64,000 nt of DNA, taken from Theobroma cacao. Lineage: Eukaryota; Streptophyta; Magnoliopsida; Malvales; Malvaceae. The number at the start of each line of letters is the position of its first letter. Positions within the stretch are counted from its first letter, which is position 1. The stretch lies in contig NC_030850.1 in the NCBI RefSeq assembly GCF_000208745.1, positions 11,764,640-11,828,639 of the forward strand. The letters run 5' to 3'. Shown one piece after another: positions 13,256 through 24,894 of the stretch. Below the pieces are notes generated by a model. That model ran no database searches. It had not been told where the DNA came from and worked only from the letters and a program-made list of their open reading frames with translations. A program made the position numbers and the translations under genes.

Positions 13256-13415
13256 AATGCTCAAAAATGCTTAAAAATACTCAAAACGTTCAAAAGTTTT
13301 TCTTCATATATCAAAAATCATTCAAAAATGCTTAAAAATGCTCCAAACGTTCAAAGGTTTTCTTCGTATATCAAAAACTATTCCAAAATGCTCAAAATGC
13401 TTAAACATTTTTCTT
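13256..13415 (+). repeat. ~65-bp tandem repeat, about 2.5 units
   Basis: Units of AAAAATGCTTAAAAATxCTC, AAACGTTCAAAxGTTTTTCT and TCxTATATCAAAAAxxATTC, repeated inside the non-autonomous MULE. Confidence 0.75.
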
Positions 13416-13673
13416 TCTAGTAAGGAATACTCCAAAGATGAATAGTTTGACGAGAAAAGTTCAAAAAATATGAGTTGGTTTGAGGCGTAGACCTAAACAT
13501 ACTTGATCCGTTAATAGGTTTTGGATTGAGACACGAAGCCAAATAAATGTGTCAGTTTCATTAAGGGTAATTTTGTCTAAATTTTAATTTTATTGACTAA
13601 AAACAGTTAAAATTATGAAAAGACCTATTGTCAGAAACGCCTTATGCATGAGACCCATTTGAAAAAAGAACTC

Positions 13674-13682
13674 TTAAATAAA
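13674..13682. repeat. 9-bp target-site duplication, right (TTAAATAAA)
   Basis: Exact match to 11981-11989. Confidence 0.8.
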
Positions 13683-13692
13683 TTATATTTTG

Positions 13693-14170
13693 ACATAATG
13701 CTCGAAAAAGTACTTGAATTATTGAAGAATATTCAAATAATTTTTTATTCGTTTATTACATTCTATCAAACTCATATACTTTTATTTTGAGTTAAAGAAA
13801 TCTTTATAATTAATAGTTGATTAATTATAATTAATTAAAATATCACTTGTCATTTTATATTCATGAGATATCTTGTTAATGTGGAATGTGAAAATTATAA
13901 CATAGTCATGTTATTATGCCACATCAACATGCCATAGTATCATCTATTATGACATGTCAACATGTCACGTCAGCGTCACATGTCATAGAATGATAAATGA
14001 AATTTTGATTAAAACATATAATTAGTCATAATGGTTTATTTAATTTAAAATAAAAATATAAGAGCTCATTTGACATAAAATAAAAATACAAAATTTGATT
14101 GAATATAATTAAGTAATAAAGACTTATTTAAATTTTCTTTAATAATTTAAAAGTTTTTTTAAATATTATG
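13693..14170. mobile_element. MITE family A, copy 1
   Basis: Fold-back element of about 480 bp with ends CATAATGCTCGAAAAAGT... and ...AAATATTATGCC, and long imperfect inverted repeats (TTATTACATTCTATCAAA versus its inverse near 14095). It shares its middle (ATATCACTTGTCATTTTATA, then ACATGTCACGTCAGCGTCAC) with copies at 23252-23762 and 46152-47229. It is non-coding. Confidence 0.7.
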
Positions 14171-17100
14171 CCTTATACTTTTCAACAAAATAATTTTGTA
14201 CACATCATATGTGAGTTGCCACATGTTTCTAACAATCACTTAACGGCTAGGCAGATGGAAACACTAACGGAAAGGATTTTTCATTATAACATTGGAAGTA
14301 TAGAGAGTAATTAGTGACTTTTTGAATAGTAAGAATCAAACTGATATGTGACTCAAAATTTGAGAACTAAGGGTGTAACAATAATACTACTGTCTATGAG
14401 GCCTTATTTCAATGGTGAGGAGAAAGTTGTGAAAATCTTTAGGTTTCTAGTTGAAATTCTACCAATCGGAGTTTAGTACAACTTTATTACAGTTTTATTT
14501 GGTTTGTTTATTAATCCCTTTCGTGAATTTATTATTTGAAATATATTTAAAGTATTTAATTGTAAATTTAATTTTAAATGCAATATATATGTAACCTCGT
14601 CAAATTAAAAAAAAAACCATTTTATGTAAATCAATTTATATATTATGTAACACTGTTAAATCAATTACATATATATTTTTTTAGAAATATTTTCTATGTT
14701 GTATAATTTGTGTTATCATATGTATGTACATAAAGCTATAGCAAGTATAATTTGATAAGTTTAGTAATAACGAGCATTTTCTAATTAATGATTTAATTTG
14801 AAAAAACACAGATATCATTTTAAAATAAATAATAACCTTTTGCAACAGATCATAGCCAAAATATTATTATTAAGTAAAGCATTGCCAATGATTTACATAG
14901 AGGTGATGATGACTTCTATTTTATGGCTATGATGACAAATGATAATTGAACTTTTGGGTTTGGCTAGTGAGGTTTTGCACCAATTGTAAAGAGGGAGGGC
15001 TTGAGACAATTAAGTCTCACACGTTCAAACATAACCTTTTATATATGTATGTATCTAAAAAAAATATAGCACTTCATTTTTGTTTGTTAAGAGTTAAATT
15101 TTCTTCAATTATATACTAATTGGGTTAATTTTAAAAAAATTTCCTAGAGTTACTGTGCCTTATATTTAAGGATTGTTTATGATTGTAATTGTAATTTCAT
15201 TTTCACATATATTTTTATCTAAGAAGTAATTAGTTTCTTGACTATGATACTGAAGTAATTGTTTCCCTTAACTTGACAAGTGAATTTACGGTTCAGATTT
15301 TGGATTGAAGGACCAGACCACCGCCTTGGATCGAAAGATCAAGTTTTAGACGGATTCTTATTAATAAACTAATGATTATTAAAAATTATATAAAAAAATA
15401 GGTTAAGTTTTTAGAAATTATAAGAGTTGAACCCATAAAAAGAGAATTTTTTTTTAAAACTTAACTATTAAGCTAGAGCTACTTAAAAAAATCATATTCA
15501 AAACAAACAATAAAATAAATAAGCGACGATATAAAACAAAACATTAAGAACCTCGAAGTATTAACACCGAAGAATAAATAAATAAATTGATATAGCATTT
15601 GAGTATACTTTACATTTATCATAATAAAATATTATTACTTTAATTATTTTTTTAAAAAAAATATAAGATTTACGGTCATCCTAACCTACACTGACTGTGG
15701 GGTTGGTCCCAGGGTTTGTCCTATAAAGACATGGATCAATCTGCGATCTAAAATTTGTAGGACCAAACCAATATGAATGGTCTCTGATCCCGACATTGAT
15801 TGGGACCGCCTACACGGAGCAACCCCTTATATGCGGAACATGCTTTATAAGGCAAATTAAAGAAAAAAAATTAACAATTGGATATATAAAAAAGTACTCA
15901 CATATATTATGTTATTTAATATTCATGAATATCCAAATTTTGATATATGGATACTAAATAAATAAAATCCATGGTTATAGCCTAATTATATTGTGTAAGA
16001 TTAAGGTATTGGTGATTATTGATTAACATACCTTCGCTGTTAAAATTGTTCTCTCAGTTTCAACGAAGGGTTTTTATTTTTGATTTGGAGAAGGAAGAAT
16101 TTCAATGTAACTCATTGAATGTAAAGATACATGTCTACTTTATTATGAAGACAATTATTTTTCTTGTACAGAATATTATATTAATGAAGAGTTAAAAAGT
16201 AAAGGATGAAGGTGAAATCAATCATAAAATCAACAATTATAACGCATGTCATGATTTAATTGAAGAATCAAGAAGGAATTTTACTTAACCTTTTCCCCAA
16301 TTATATTAGTTTACTGTCCAACAAAATATATTTTAATTTCCGCCCATTAGAACAAGTATAGATAAAATCTTAGAAAAGGTATTGCAAGTGGGATTCGAGC
16401 AAAACCCAAAAAGTTGTAGTAGTTATTATATTTATTAAAAGGGACAACTATTGAATTTATTCAACCTCTCACTCAAGTGATTTTGTAGACAAGCACCATA
16501 TAAAGTAAAAGATGCCTTTCAGATCTAATGGACTAGATGCCGCAACTAACCTTACTACGGAGAAATTGAATACTTTTCTTCACGTATCTTATCAAAGTTT
16601 CTTCAAAGTCTTTCTTGAAAACCTCCCTCCCCCCCTTCTCCTAATTTGTCAAATATCACCCCTCGCGATATGGACCTTATGGTAGCTTAGCATATGCAAA
16701 ATAGCCTACAAATTTAGAACAAGGTGCTCAAGATAATGCATCTTGAAGAAGGGTTTTCAACTTGAAACTGTAGCTGGAATTAGGTATGAAAAATTACTAA
16801 GATTGAAGAAAGTTAGTACATATTGACTTAATAATAAGAGATTCCCAATGCTGGACCCTGGTCAGTCTAGTGAAATAATTAGGCATTTGATTCATCCTTA
16901 ATCAGATTTTGACATTTAATTACTAGCTGATCCTCCACCATAGTCACCAAAAGGGTTTACTACACTTTTATTGAATGAAAATGGCATGAAATTTCCCATC
17001 ATTTACGCCCCCACCTGAAATGTTGATTGATTGATATGGCTTGGCTCATTTGTCGCCACCACTTCAATTATAGGCTGTGTGGATGAGGAAACGAACAATG

Positions 17101-20030
17101 GGGAAGTTAAATGTATATTCTATGATAGTCCGTATAGCTGCTGCACTGAACAAAAATGTCTCATGTGTATGTAAAGTTAGAGGAATATTGACAACAAGAA
17201 TGGAGTGCAGGCAAAATTGTTCGTAAGGTGGGTTGCAAAAATGGAAAGAATGTCCAAAATTTTGATTGTCACATTAGAAATTTAAGGGTGTTGTTATGCT
17301 GATCTGGATGCTCATTCCTCTTTGCCTAATTCCACAAGCCTAGCTGCATGCCACTCTATTCCTCTATTTCTTTTGCACTTGCTCAAACTTCATGGGCAGA
17401 TTTTTCTGAAGGAGAAATGCTTAGTTTATGATAAACGATTTAGATAGTAAATATAAAATTATCAACCAAACGGAACCCAACCTTTTTAAAGCATTAAATC
17501 TGTTCAAAAACATTAGGCCGATACATATTTTAGGTTGAATAGAGACAAAACGAGAGGCAATTTTTTGAAAGTCAAGAGTACTTTTCACTGTCATCTTTCA
17601 TGAATTGGACAATTTCGACCCATGTAAAAGTCAAAATGTTAAGCACTTTCCATGAACAAAGTGGGAAAAAAAAAATACTAGATCAAGAACGAGGGAAGTC
17701 GTCGAATTAACTGGGAGGCAATATCCGTGGAAAAGAAGTCAGTGTGAGTTGTGGTGGCGGCAAATGGGCACGAGGAAGACCTGGCTCAAAACCTTCGTGC
17801 ATATATAATGATTTCATGGGATAATGAAGGCCAATATATATTGTTCCATACCAAACCCAGTGCGTCCAAATTAAATGGAATATTAATTATTTTTGGGTCA
17901 ACGCATGCTACCTAGAAAATCTATTCACACTTTCATTTAATTAATTCTAGTCAATTCAGGCAATTGAGAGAAACCATTTCCATATGAACTGTTGGAACTA
18001 AGTGCATGTCATGTGGTGAGAGTGGTGGCGTTGCTGGGTGCTGTTTTTTCTAGACATTAATGCGGTGGATAGTTGGTCTTGGGTTTTAGGACAGCAATGG
18101 AGGCAAAAACAGCGATTAATGTATGTTTTGAGCACATTAACTAATTTCACTTTGCCTTTTACACATGTTGCAATCAATATTTTCAATCTGTCGGACCTTA
18201 ATTCTACCAGCAATTATATCAAAAGACTTTTTTTAGTAATGAATGATTAATTATGAATATGATTAAAGGCAAAAAGAAGGGAATGAAGTCAAAAACACTG
18301 ACGGTAATCCCGATGATAACCAGGGAAGTTGTAGCAGTAGACAAATGTCCCTGGAATTCAAGGTTTCATTTGATGTTAACTAAGATTTTGATATTCAAAA
18401 GATCATTTGATGCCATTTAGGACTTTGAATTTGAGTGAATATTCGACATGACAGCTGCACCAACCTAGTTGTTTGATGATCAACCACCCTGCCGTTTCAG
18501 ACAAGAGAGGGAGAGAGAAGGAATTGGTCCATTTAAAAGGCAAAGCAGCCATAGTTAATTAGAATTAATTACTTTACAAAATTTGTTCGTAGAAACCCTA
18601 TTCCTAGAGTCGGTGAACCATGATTTGGCCTATGAACACAGCACTCAAAAACTGAAGATCTCTCTATACATGTGGGCGGACCGCGGAAAATCTTGTCTGA
18701 ACTGATTTTGGTCTGATTAGAAACCTAATTACCTCAAAGTTTTAGCCGTACGAGCCCTGAAAGTGGGCACCTTGACCTTTTATTATTTAACTCATTGTAG
18801 GTTTCCGCACTTCTCACGTGCAATGATAAAAACTAGTTTTACACTTTCCATCGACACAAGGTTTTCAACAAGCATTTGCATCTTCCCAAGAACTGAAATT
18901 GGACTTTTTCCCTCCCTTGATGATTTATAAAACGTTGAAATGAGTATAATTATCTTTCGATCATCACTGTTGACTGATTCCTTACTCTTGACTTTGCTCT
19001 TCTGAAACAGTTTGCACAACTCATTACTGAAAATGGAAATGGGAATACAGATAGAGGGAGGGGGCTATGATATCATACATCATAGTCATCAAATATATAA
19101 AGTAAAAAGGAGAATTAAGGAAAAGTTGGAAACTTTTGCTACCCGTGCACCAAAAAGGTCCAAGTCTAACCCCTTTTCTCCCTACATTTCAGAAGAGTTA
19201 TGTTACAATATTCAACATTTGCATCATTCGGGACATGAAAAATTCCTTAGCTTTGCAATAAAGAACCACTAAATCTCATACCAAATATATGGTTGGTTTT
19301 GGTGAGTATAACAGGGGATTTCAATTGGTTTGGCAGCTCAAATTTGCTCTTCCAAAAGCATATATATTGTATTGGGGAAGACTGTGTTCGGAAAGATCGT
19401 ACAATCGTATAATTCCACGTGTCAACTTTTTGAAACGAGAAAGGCCGAAAATTCCAATATCCCTGGCCGACCTTTTCCATACGTGTCTATACTGGTTTTA
19501 TGATATGTGTATGTGATTAATGTATTAATGCAATTACGCGGCTCTTATTAATGGTCAAGCTTTAGCTTTCTACAAAATAATCAAGTGCGTCGGTGTAATA
19601 GTTTGACTTTATTACGTGGACCAAATTGCCCTTTGTCATGCAAGGCGTATGCATATACTTGTGGTAAATTTAGTATGAAAAGTGAATAGGCATTTTGGTC
19701 TTTCCAAATAACATTTCAAAGTCACAGCGAACACTTCCCTTCTCCTCCAAGTTTTCACATATATGAGTGTGTGCATATCTCGTGTCATTGTCCCTAATTG
19801 AATGGAGACTTCCACCACCGCACCCCAACCGTCATTATAAGGCCAGTTATCACATATGTTTGACCTTGCTAAAAATCCAACATTCCAAGATCTTCATTCA
19901 CCATTTGATCAAGATCCAACGGTGGCAAGGCCACGGCCCACTACCATGTAACACAATCCCAGTAAGATCCCAGGGCAAATGGGGTCAACAGGAATCTGCA
20001 TACATAACTTATGAAATGGACCACCAACGC
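14171..20030. other. Intergenic, no gene recognised
   Basis: AT-rich to about 16.5 kb, then less so towards the CLE gene. About 15.27-15.37 and 15.66-15.85 kb hold two GC-richer patches with GGACCA words and no readable frame. Short ORFs at 18.0-18.25 and 18.8-19.5 kb overlap on both strands and match nothing I know. I found no tRNA or known microRNA precursor. Confidence 0.4.
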
Positions 20031-20037
20031 CTGCCCA

Positions 20038-20045
20038 TATATAAT
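20038..20045 (+). promoter_or_regulatory. TATA box of the CLE gene
   Basis: TATATAAT lies 62-69 bases before the CLE start codon, followed by a pyrimidine-rich leader (TCTCTCCATCTCTCTC). This spacing fits a plant core promoter with a short 5' leader. Confidence 0.55.
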
Positions 20046-20106
20046 ACTTAACAACCTGGCTAGGCTGTGACTGCCTTTGCATCTCTCCATCTCTCTCAAA
20101 GAAAAG

Positions 20107-20346
20107 ATGAATCGCTTTCAGTTTCAGCTTTGCTCCCTTGTTGTTATTATCCTTCTGTTTACTCCCAGGATTCAAGCAATCCGGAGGAACCTTGCATCTG
20201 GCACGTCGGCCGAGAGCCCCACACACCCTGGCCAACAGGTTTTTCATCCAGGGTCGAGTGCTGCTCCCTTTACAGGCCAATCCAGGCAGTTCGAGGAGAA
20301 GCGAAGAGTTCCAACAGGGTCAAACCCATTACACAACAGACGATGA
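20107..20346 (+). CDS. CLE (CLAVATA3/ESR-related) signalling peptide precursor
   Basis: A 79-residue intronless precursor of a secreted peptide hormone, normally read by LRR receptor kinases of the CLV1/BAM type. The start is the first ATG after the TATA box; the frame is open upstream but has no earlier ATG. Residues 1-24 form a signal peptide (basic MNR, then a Leu/Val/Ile core ending in IQA). The middle is variable and Ser/Pro/Gly-rich. The C terminus is a CLE box, RVPTGSNPLHNR, preceded by EKR and followed by one more Arg. The box keeps the Pro4, Gly6, Asn8, Pro9, His11 and Asn12 pattern; position 7 is Ser where Pro is commoner. I cannot assign it to a specific Arabidopsis CLE number. Confidence 0.9.
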   Translation: MNRFQFQLCSLVVIILLFTPRIQAIRRNLASGTSAESPTHPGQQVFHPGSSAAPFTGQSRQFEEKRRVPTGSNPLHNRR

Positions 20347-23251
20347 TAGTGAAGACCAGTTACAAAAAGAACTCAAAGACCAGATAATATATCTCTCTCT
20401 TTCTTATTCTTCTTCGTTTCCTGTTGCATAGGCTTTGCAATTTCAGCATCTTTTCTCTTATGCTATAAGCATATTTTTGGTTGATCTCTGTGACCATATC
20501 ACAAATTATATACCTAGTTTAGCTATGTAGAGATATTGTACAGGAGGTAAAGATGAACGTTTTTCTTAGAACTCTTGCATGTGTTAGATTGATTATCACA
20601 AGGCATTATTTTATATTTATTTGTTTCTAGGCTTTGTATCCCGTACAGAAATGGGTCAATAATGATCGTATGTGAAAGCTTTACAGATATTTTTTATGTA
20701 TTAGTATTTCATTTTTCTCAGCGTCTTTATGTGCTTTTGAGAAATGACATGAATATATAGAATTGTATTATGTGGAAGTAAGTTTCTAACAGAATTTAAT
20801 AGGGCTGAGAAGCTTGCTTGTAGCCTTCCCTTTGCTTGCCTAGAATTCTAATGACAAGGAAGAAAAAACCAGAACTTCCTAAGAATGTAGTTGGAACTTG
20901 GAAGGTTTCACTTGTATGAAACCAAATTTGGGAACCCTTCCCCTTTCATGGGTTTTCTAGGTAACTGCACCAAGAGGGACTATTGCAGCTTTCTGAACCA
21001 TCATCATCTTTTTTCTTGGCACTGAATGCAATTCTGATTTGCAATTCAAAGCTACCACACAGAGCCCAAGATTTTAACAGATTGCAACTGGCAAAAACTC
21101 AAATTACCAGTTTTAAATGACCCACTCTTTCTTTCTAGTTTGAAAGTTATGTTGAGTGATTTAGATGGAGAGTGTTAGCTAGTCCACTCACCTCCTGACT
21201 CAAAGACCCAGATTTTAATGGCAGTTTAATTGCCCATTATTTCATACAACAACCATGCAATTAAGGGTGGATAACATGTGTACAGAATGGAATATTTTGT
21301 AAGCCATTGGGCCTACAGTCACATACTATACACAATCAGATGCTGCCACCCTTCAGATTTACAGCTTGCCCTACAGCTTATTATTATTGGGGGTTTTTTT
21401 TTTTTTTGGTACAGAACCAAGCTTATTATTGTCGTAGCTGGACCTTTTTATTTGTTAAACTTTTTTTTTTCTTAATTTTGTTTTTACCCTTATTTTACCA
21501 AAGAATGCACGATCTGGGCACGATACATGAAATCTATTAGCCACGAGTGAGTATCCCCTCGAACTTTAAAGGACTCGGAAAGGAGTAAATGTAAGTTATT
21601 AATTAACCAACAAAGAGTTTGTTCAATTGATAAATCGGTCTGCTTAATAATAAGTGGTTGAATGTACTATCTTTATGAAATACAGCGGACAACTTCTTCC
21701 GAGAAGATTAAAAAATCAATATAACATGAGAAAAAAAAAGTAATAATTCACCTCCCATTTTTTTTTTTTTGAAACGCAGTTCACCTCCCATTTAAAGTGA
21801 AACAAATTAAATACCGTCCAATTGTAACATTAAATTGACCTAAATCTGAGGGACAATTTATTAAGTCATAGACGTACAGGCATAAAAGGTGGGAAGAGAC
21901 CATGCAGTAGACAGCGGGGCATAAATGAGGTGGAGATTGTGAAGGTGGGGTGTGGTCCACAGCGTCTAAGTGCAAATGCAGGGAATACCACATCCACATC
22001 CACATCCACATCCACATCCACATCCCATCGGCCTTTTTATGTGTATGCGCATGAAATGTAAATACTTTGAATTTAGTTGAGCAAATTATTACATCGTTGA
22101 AACAAACAATTCTCACCCCCAAATGGCAATGCTATCTAAGCCTACTAGAAATTGGCACGCCCCCGTCCATCAGTCAAGGCTCGTGGGAACGGAACATGGC
22201 CCCATTATCGCAGCGCTCCTCTCCTGTGGCCTGTGGGTCTAATTACCTCTCACGCGCAATGCCTAAGCATAAATTAAAGCACCTCTTCTCTTATACTTGT
22301 TTATTGTCAAACACCCGTTTCCAACCCCCTTTTTTTATTGCAGACTCATCTTCTTCCAAATACATATATAACTTAAGCTTAAGCCTTAATCAAATCTGCA
22401 TTCGCATGAAAAGAACAAGTTATTCACTGTTTTCATCTCATTCGCACGAGTCTCTCCCAATTATTTCTCTCCTGAGCAGCTTTGCTCTCACCTTCGCTCT
22501 CCCTCTTAACACTATGCAGACGAAGACCTCCAATTCAGAAGGAGGAGCAATTCCCAACCGCACTTGCTTCCACACACCTAGGTTACCATCCCTTATTCCA
22601 AGTACAACTCTACAAAATGAATTTCAGAGTAATCTCCACTGGAGGCCCCTGTCCATACCAGCTTATCCTCACCATTACGACCCAGTACGATGCTGGTCGA
22701 CATGGACTCGTATAGTTTTATGATAAAAGGTGAGAACAGCTTTTCATGATAGTCATTTTGATATTTGCCCACTTTGTAAGAAAACAATGGATGTTCTTTC
22801 AGAACTTTTGTTTAATATGGTGATTAATCAGTCTAAATGAAGTTATTACCTTAAAAAATTAGGATTTGTTAATTAAGATGAAGTGAAGCTTAAACACATA
22901 AAGGGTAGTCTAATGGTTGATCAAGATAACAAAAGAGTCCACTTTATTTTGTGTGTGTTTGTGGGGGGTGGGGGGCCCAATATTTACTGCGAGTCAGTTG
23001 GGAACTTTTTGAAACTTTAACGTGTGTGCCCTTGATTGACAAAAACCAATATTCGAATAAACCTTTAAATTTTAGAATGATTCATAAATAGAAACTATTA
23101 GCGCAGTTGATAGGAGATTATATAATGAGTTAATTTTTTTCTCTCTCTTAAATCTTATCTCAACCTTTAAATTCGAAATGTCCAAAATAAAATCTTAAAC
23201 CTTAATCATTAAGATTTTTTTAGAAACAAAAATAATAGTTATTAATTAATG
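20347..23251. other. Intergenic, downstream of the CLE gene
   Basis: The first few hundred bases are probably the CLE 3' UTR. No further gene is recognised. An open frame at 22395-22723 (plus strand, starting MKRTSYSLFSS) begins with a hydrophobic segment but matches no peptide family I know. A hexanucleotide repeat lies at 21988-22025. Confidence 0.35.
21988..22025. repeat. (CCACAT)n hexanucleotide repeat
   Basis: Six CCACAT units. They account for the odd Met-Trp run in a minus-strand ORF that I did not call. Confidence 0.9.
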
Positions 23252-23762
23252 GTATAATGCTGAAATAAGTTCTTAAATTATTTAAGAAAATTTAAATAAA
23301 CTCTTATTCTTTTATTATATTCAATCAACTCTCTATATTTTTATTTTTGAATCAAATAAATTTTTATAACTAATGATGACTAATTATCATTAGTTAAAAT
23401 TAATATCATTTGTCATTTTATATTCACATGACGTTAATGTGAAGAGTGAAAAATATCACCTGATCATATTATTATGTTGAATTAGTATATCATGTCATCA
23501 TTAATTATGATATGTAAATATGTCACATCATCAATTATGATATATTAATATAATACGTCAACGTCACGACATATAGAATAAAAAAAATATTTTAACTAAA
23601 TCAATTTTTAGTCATAATAGTTTATTTGACTCAAAATAAATATATAAGAATTTATTTAGCTCAAAATAAAAAAATATAAAGAATTGATTGAACATAATAA
23701 AAGTCTAAATATTTTTTTGATTTTTACTAAATAATTTATAATTTTTTTTAAATATTATGTCT
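23252..23762. mobile_element. MITE family A, copy 2
   Basis: Ends GGTATAATGCTGAAATAAG... and ...TTTAAATATTATGTC. Inverted arms include TTATTATATTCAATCAACTC on the left and GATTGAACATAATAA on the right. The centre repeats the TTAATGTGAAGAGTGAAAAA and CATTAATTATGATATG words of copies 1 and 3. It is non-coding. Confidence 0.7.
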
Positions 23763-24894
23763 TAATTAATTTACTCACATATATTTCAAAGAATAAGTTA
23801 ACGTCATGGATTAGAAAATGGTATAATCCGATAAGAAAACTTCATACTACAAATTGAGATAATCAAGTTTTATATATATATATAAGGAAAATGTGAAAAT
23901 AAAAGACATTATTATCTATATATATATATAAGGAAAATGTGAAAATAAAAGACATTATTATCTGATACAATGTATGAGTATAGTAAAAATTATGGAATTA
24001 TTTCTATTTAGTCATAGTGTCAAATCAACTATTTTGAAGATGGTACACATGTGATACAAACACTATATGAAGACAAAAGTGTATCTCCCTCACCATGCAA
24101 ATTAACTGTGTGGAGAGCTAGCTCTCAATGTTTGTTAAGATCTTGTTTCCCAAGGAAAAGAGAATTGGACGTGTTTGAGGTACTTGTTCCTCAAGAAATA
24201 TATAGATTGCTCCCAACTCCAACGAATTAGTCCTTTTACCATTAATTAAATAATGAAAACAACAGCCGTTATGCTTGACTCCCTTACTGTTCTAGATTAC
24301 ATTGATAAATTTGAATCATGTTTTCTTTTACTGAAACCAAATTTATATATATTATTTTAGTTTCACCTCTTTGGGTTAGCTTCTAAAAATTTTGATCTTA
24401 ATTATTTTAATATTTTATTTATTTAAAATTTGAAACTATGTATTTAAAAATTACTTTGTTCTAATTTTTTTCAAAGATTTTAGTTAATAATAAAGAATCA
24501 AATGTGAATAAATTTAACTGTAAAAAATTAAATTCGGAAACTAATTATGAGAGGAGTTGAATAATTATAACTTAAGAGTGTAATTACTTTTAATATACGA
24601 TATATACACACACACTATACATGCGAAAATGAAATGGAATTTTTTTTTCATATTTACAAATTTACCTTACTCTATACAATTAAGAAATAATACATTCATT
24701 TTGACCGAACAAATAAAAAAAAAAAACCGTTTTGTTTTGGATACTTGGAATTAGAAAAGACGACCTTGAAATTCAGACAAGAAGCTGAAGCTATAAATAC
24801 TCCGACAACTTGGAAGTCGAGCAAGATACAGTTCCAAAACCCAATAAAAAACCTTAAGCGCAAATCCTCATTTTTGTACAATTCTGCAAAAGGA
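23763..24894. other. AT-rich intergenic and promoter region of the 249-residue gene
   Basis: No gene is seen. It holds a 46-bp perfect tandem duplication (23871-23962) and the upstream and 5' UTR region of the gene starting at 24895. The coding frame is open upstream of the ATG back to about 24745 but without a Met codon. Confidence 0.4.
23871..23962 (+). repeat. 46-bp perfect tandem duplication
   Basis: Two copies of a unit starting TATATATATATATAAGGAAA and ending TTATTATC, head to tail and without mismatch, so recent. Confidence 0.85.

Larger units (their letters stand above)
11990..13673. mobile_element. Non-autonomous Mutator-like element (MULE)
   Basis: A 1.68-kb element with a perfect 9-bp direct repeat TTAAATAAA at both borders. 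The left end starts GAGAAAATTATGAGAAAC, and the right end read inward starts GAGTTCTTTTTTCAAATGGG. Over about 110 bp the ends align, sharing TATAATTTTAA...TTTTTxGTCAAT...ACAATAATACCCTxTAA-type words. These ends also resemble those of the 11-kb MULE at 52575-63664. No transposase is present. Inside are a palindromic array of a ~20-bp motif (12795-13150) and a ~65-bp tandem repeat (13256-13415). A short ORF at 12332-12523 is not recognisable. The true length is about 80 bp shorter because of an assembly duplication at 12025-12181. Confidence 0.75.

Noticed and set aside
21781..22122. Minus-strand ORF with a Met-Trp run
   Set aside because: It arises from the CCACAT hexanucleotide repeat; no domain and no start context.
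22395..22723. Plus-strand ORF starting MKRTSYSLFSS, possible secreted peptide; RVISTGGP in another frame looks CLE-like
   Set aside because: The hydrophobic segment is not a clear signal peptide, the C terminus matches no peptide family, and the CLE-like words are in a different frame without the rest of the motif.
24745..24894. Upstream extension of the 249-residue protein
   Set aside because: The frame is open but contains no ATG; the first Met is at 24895.
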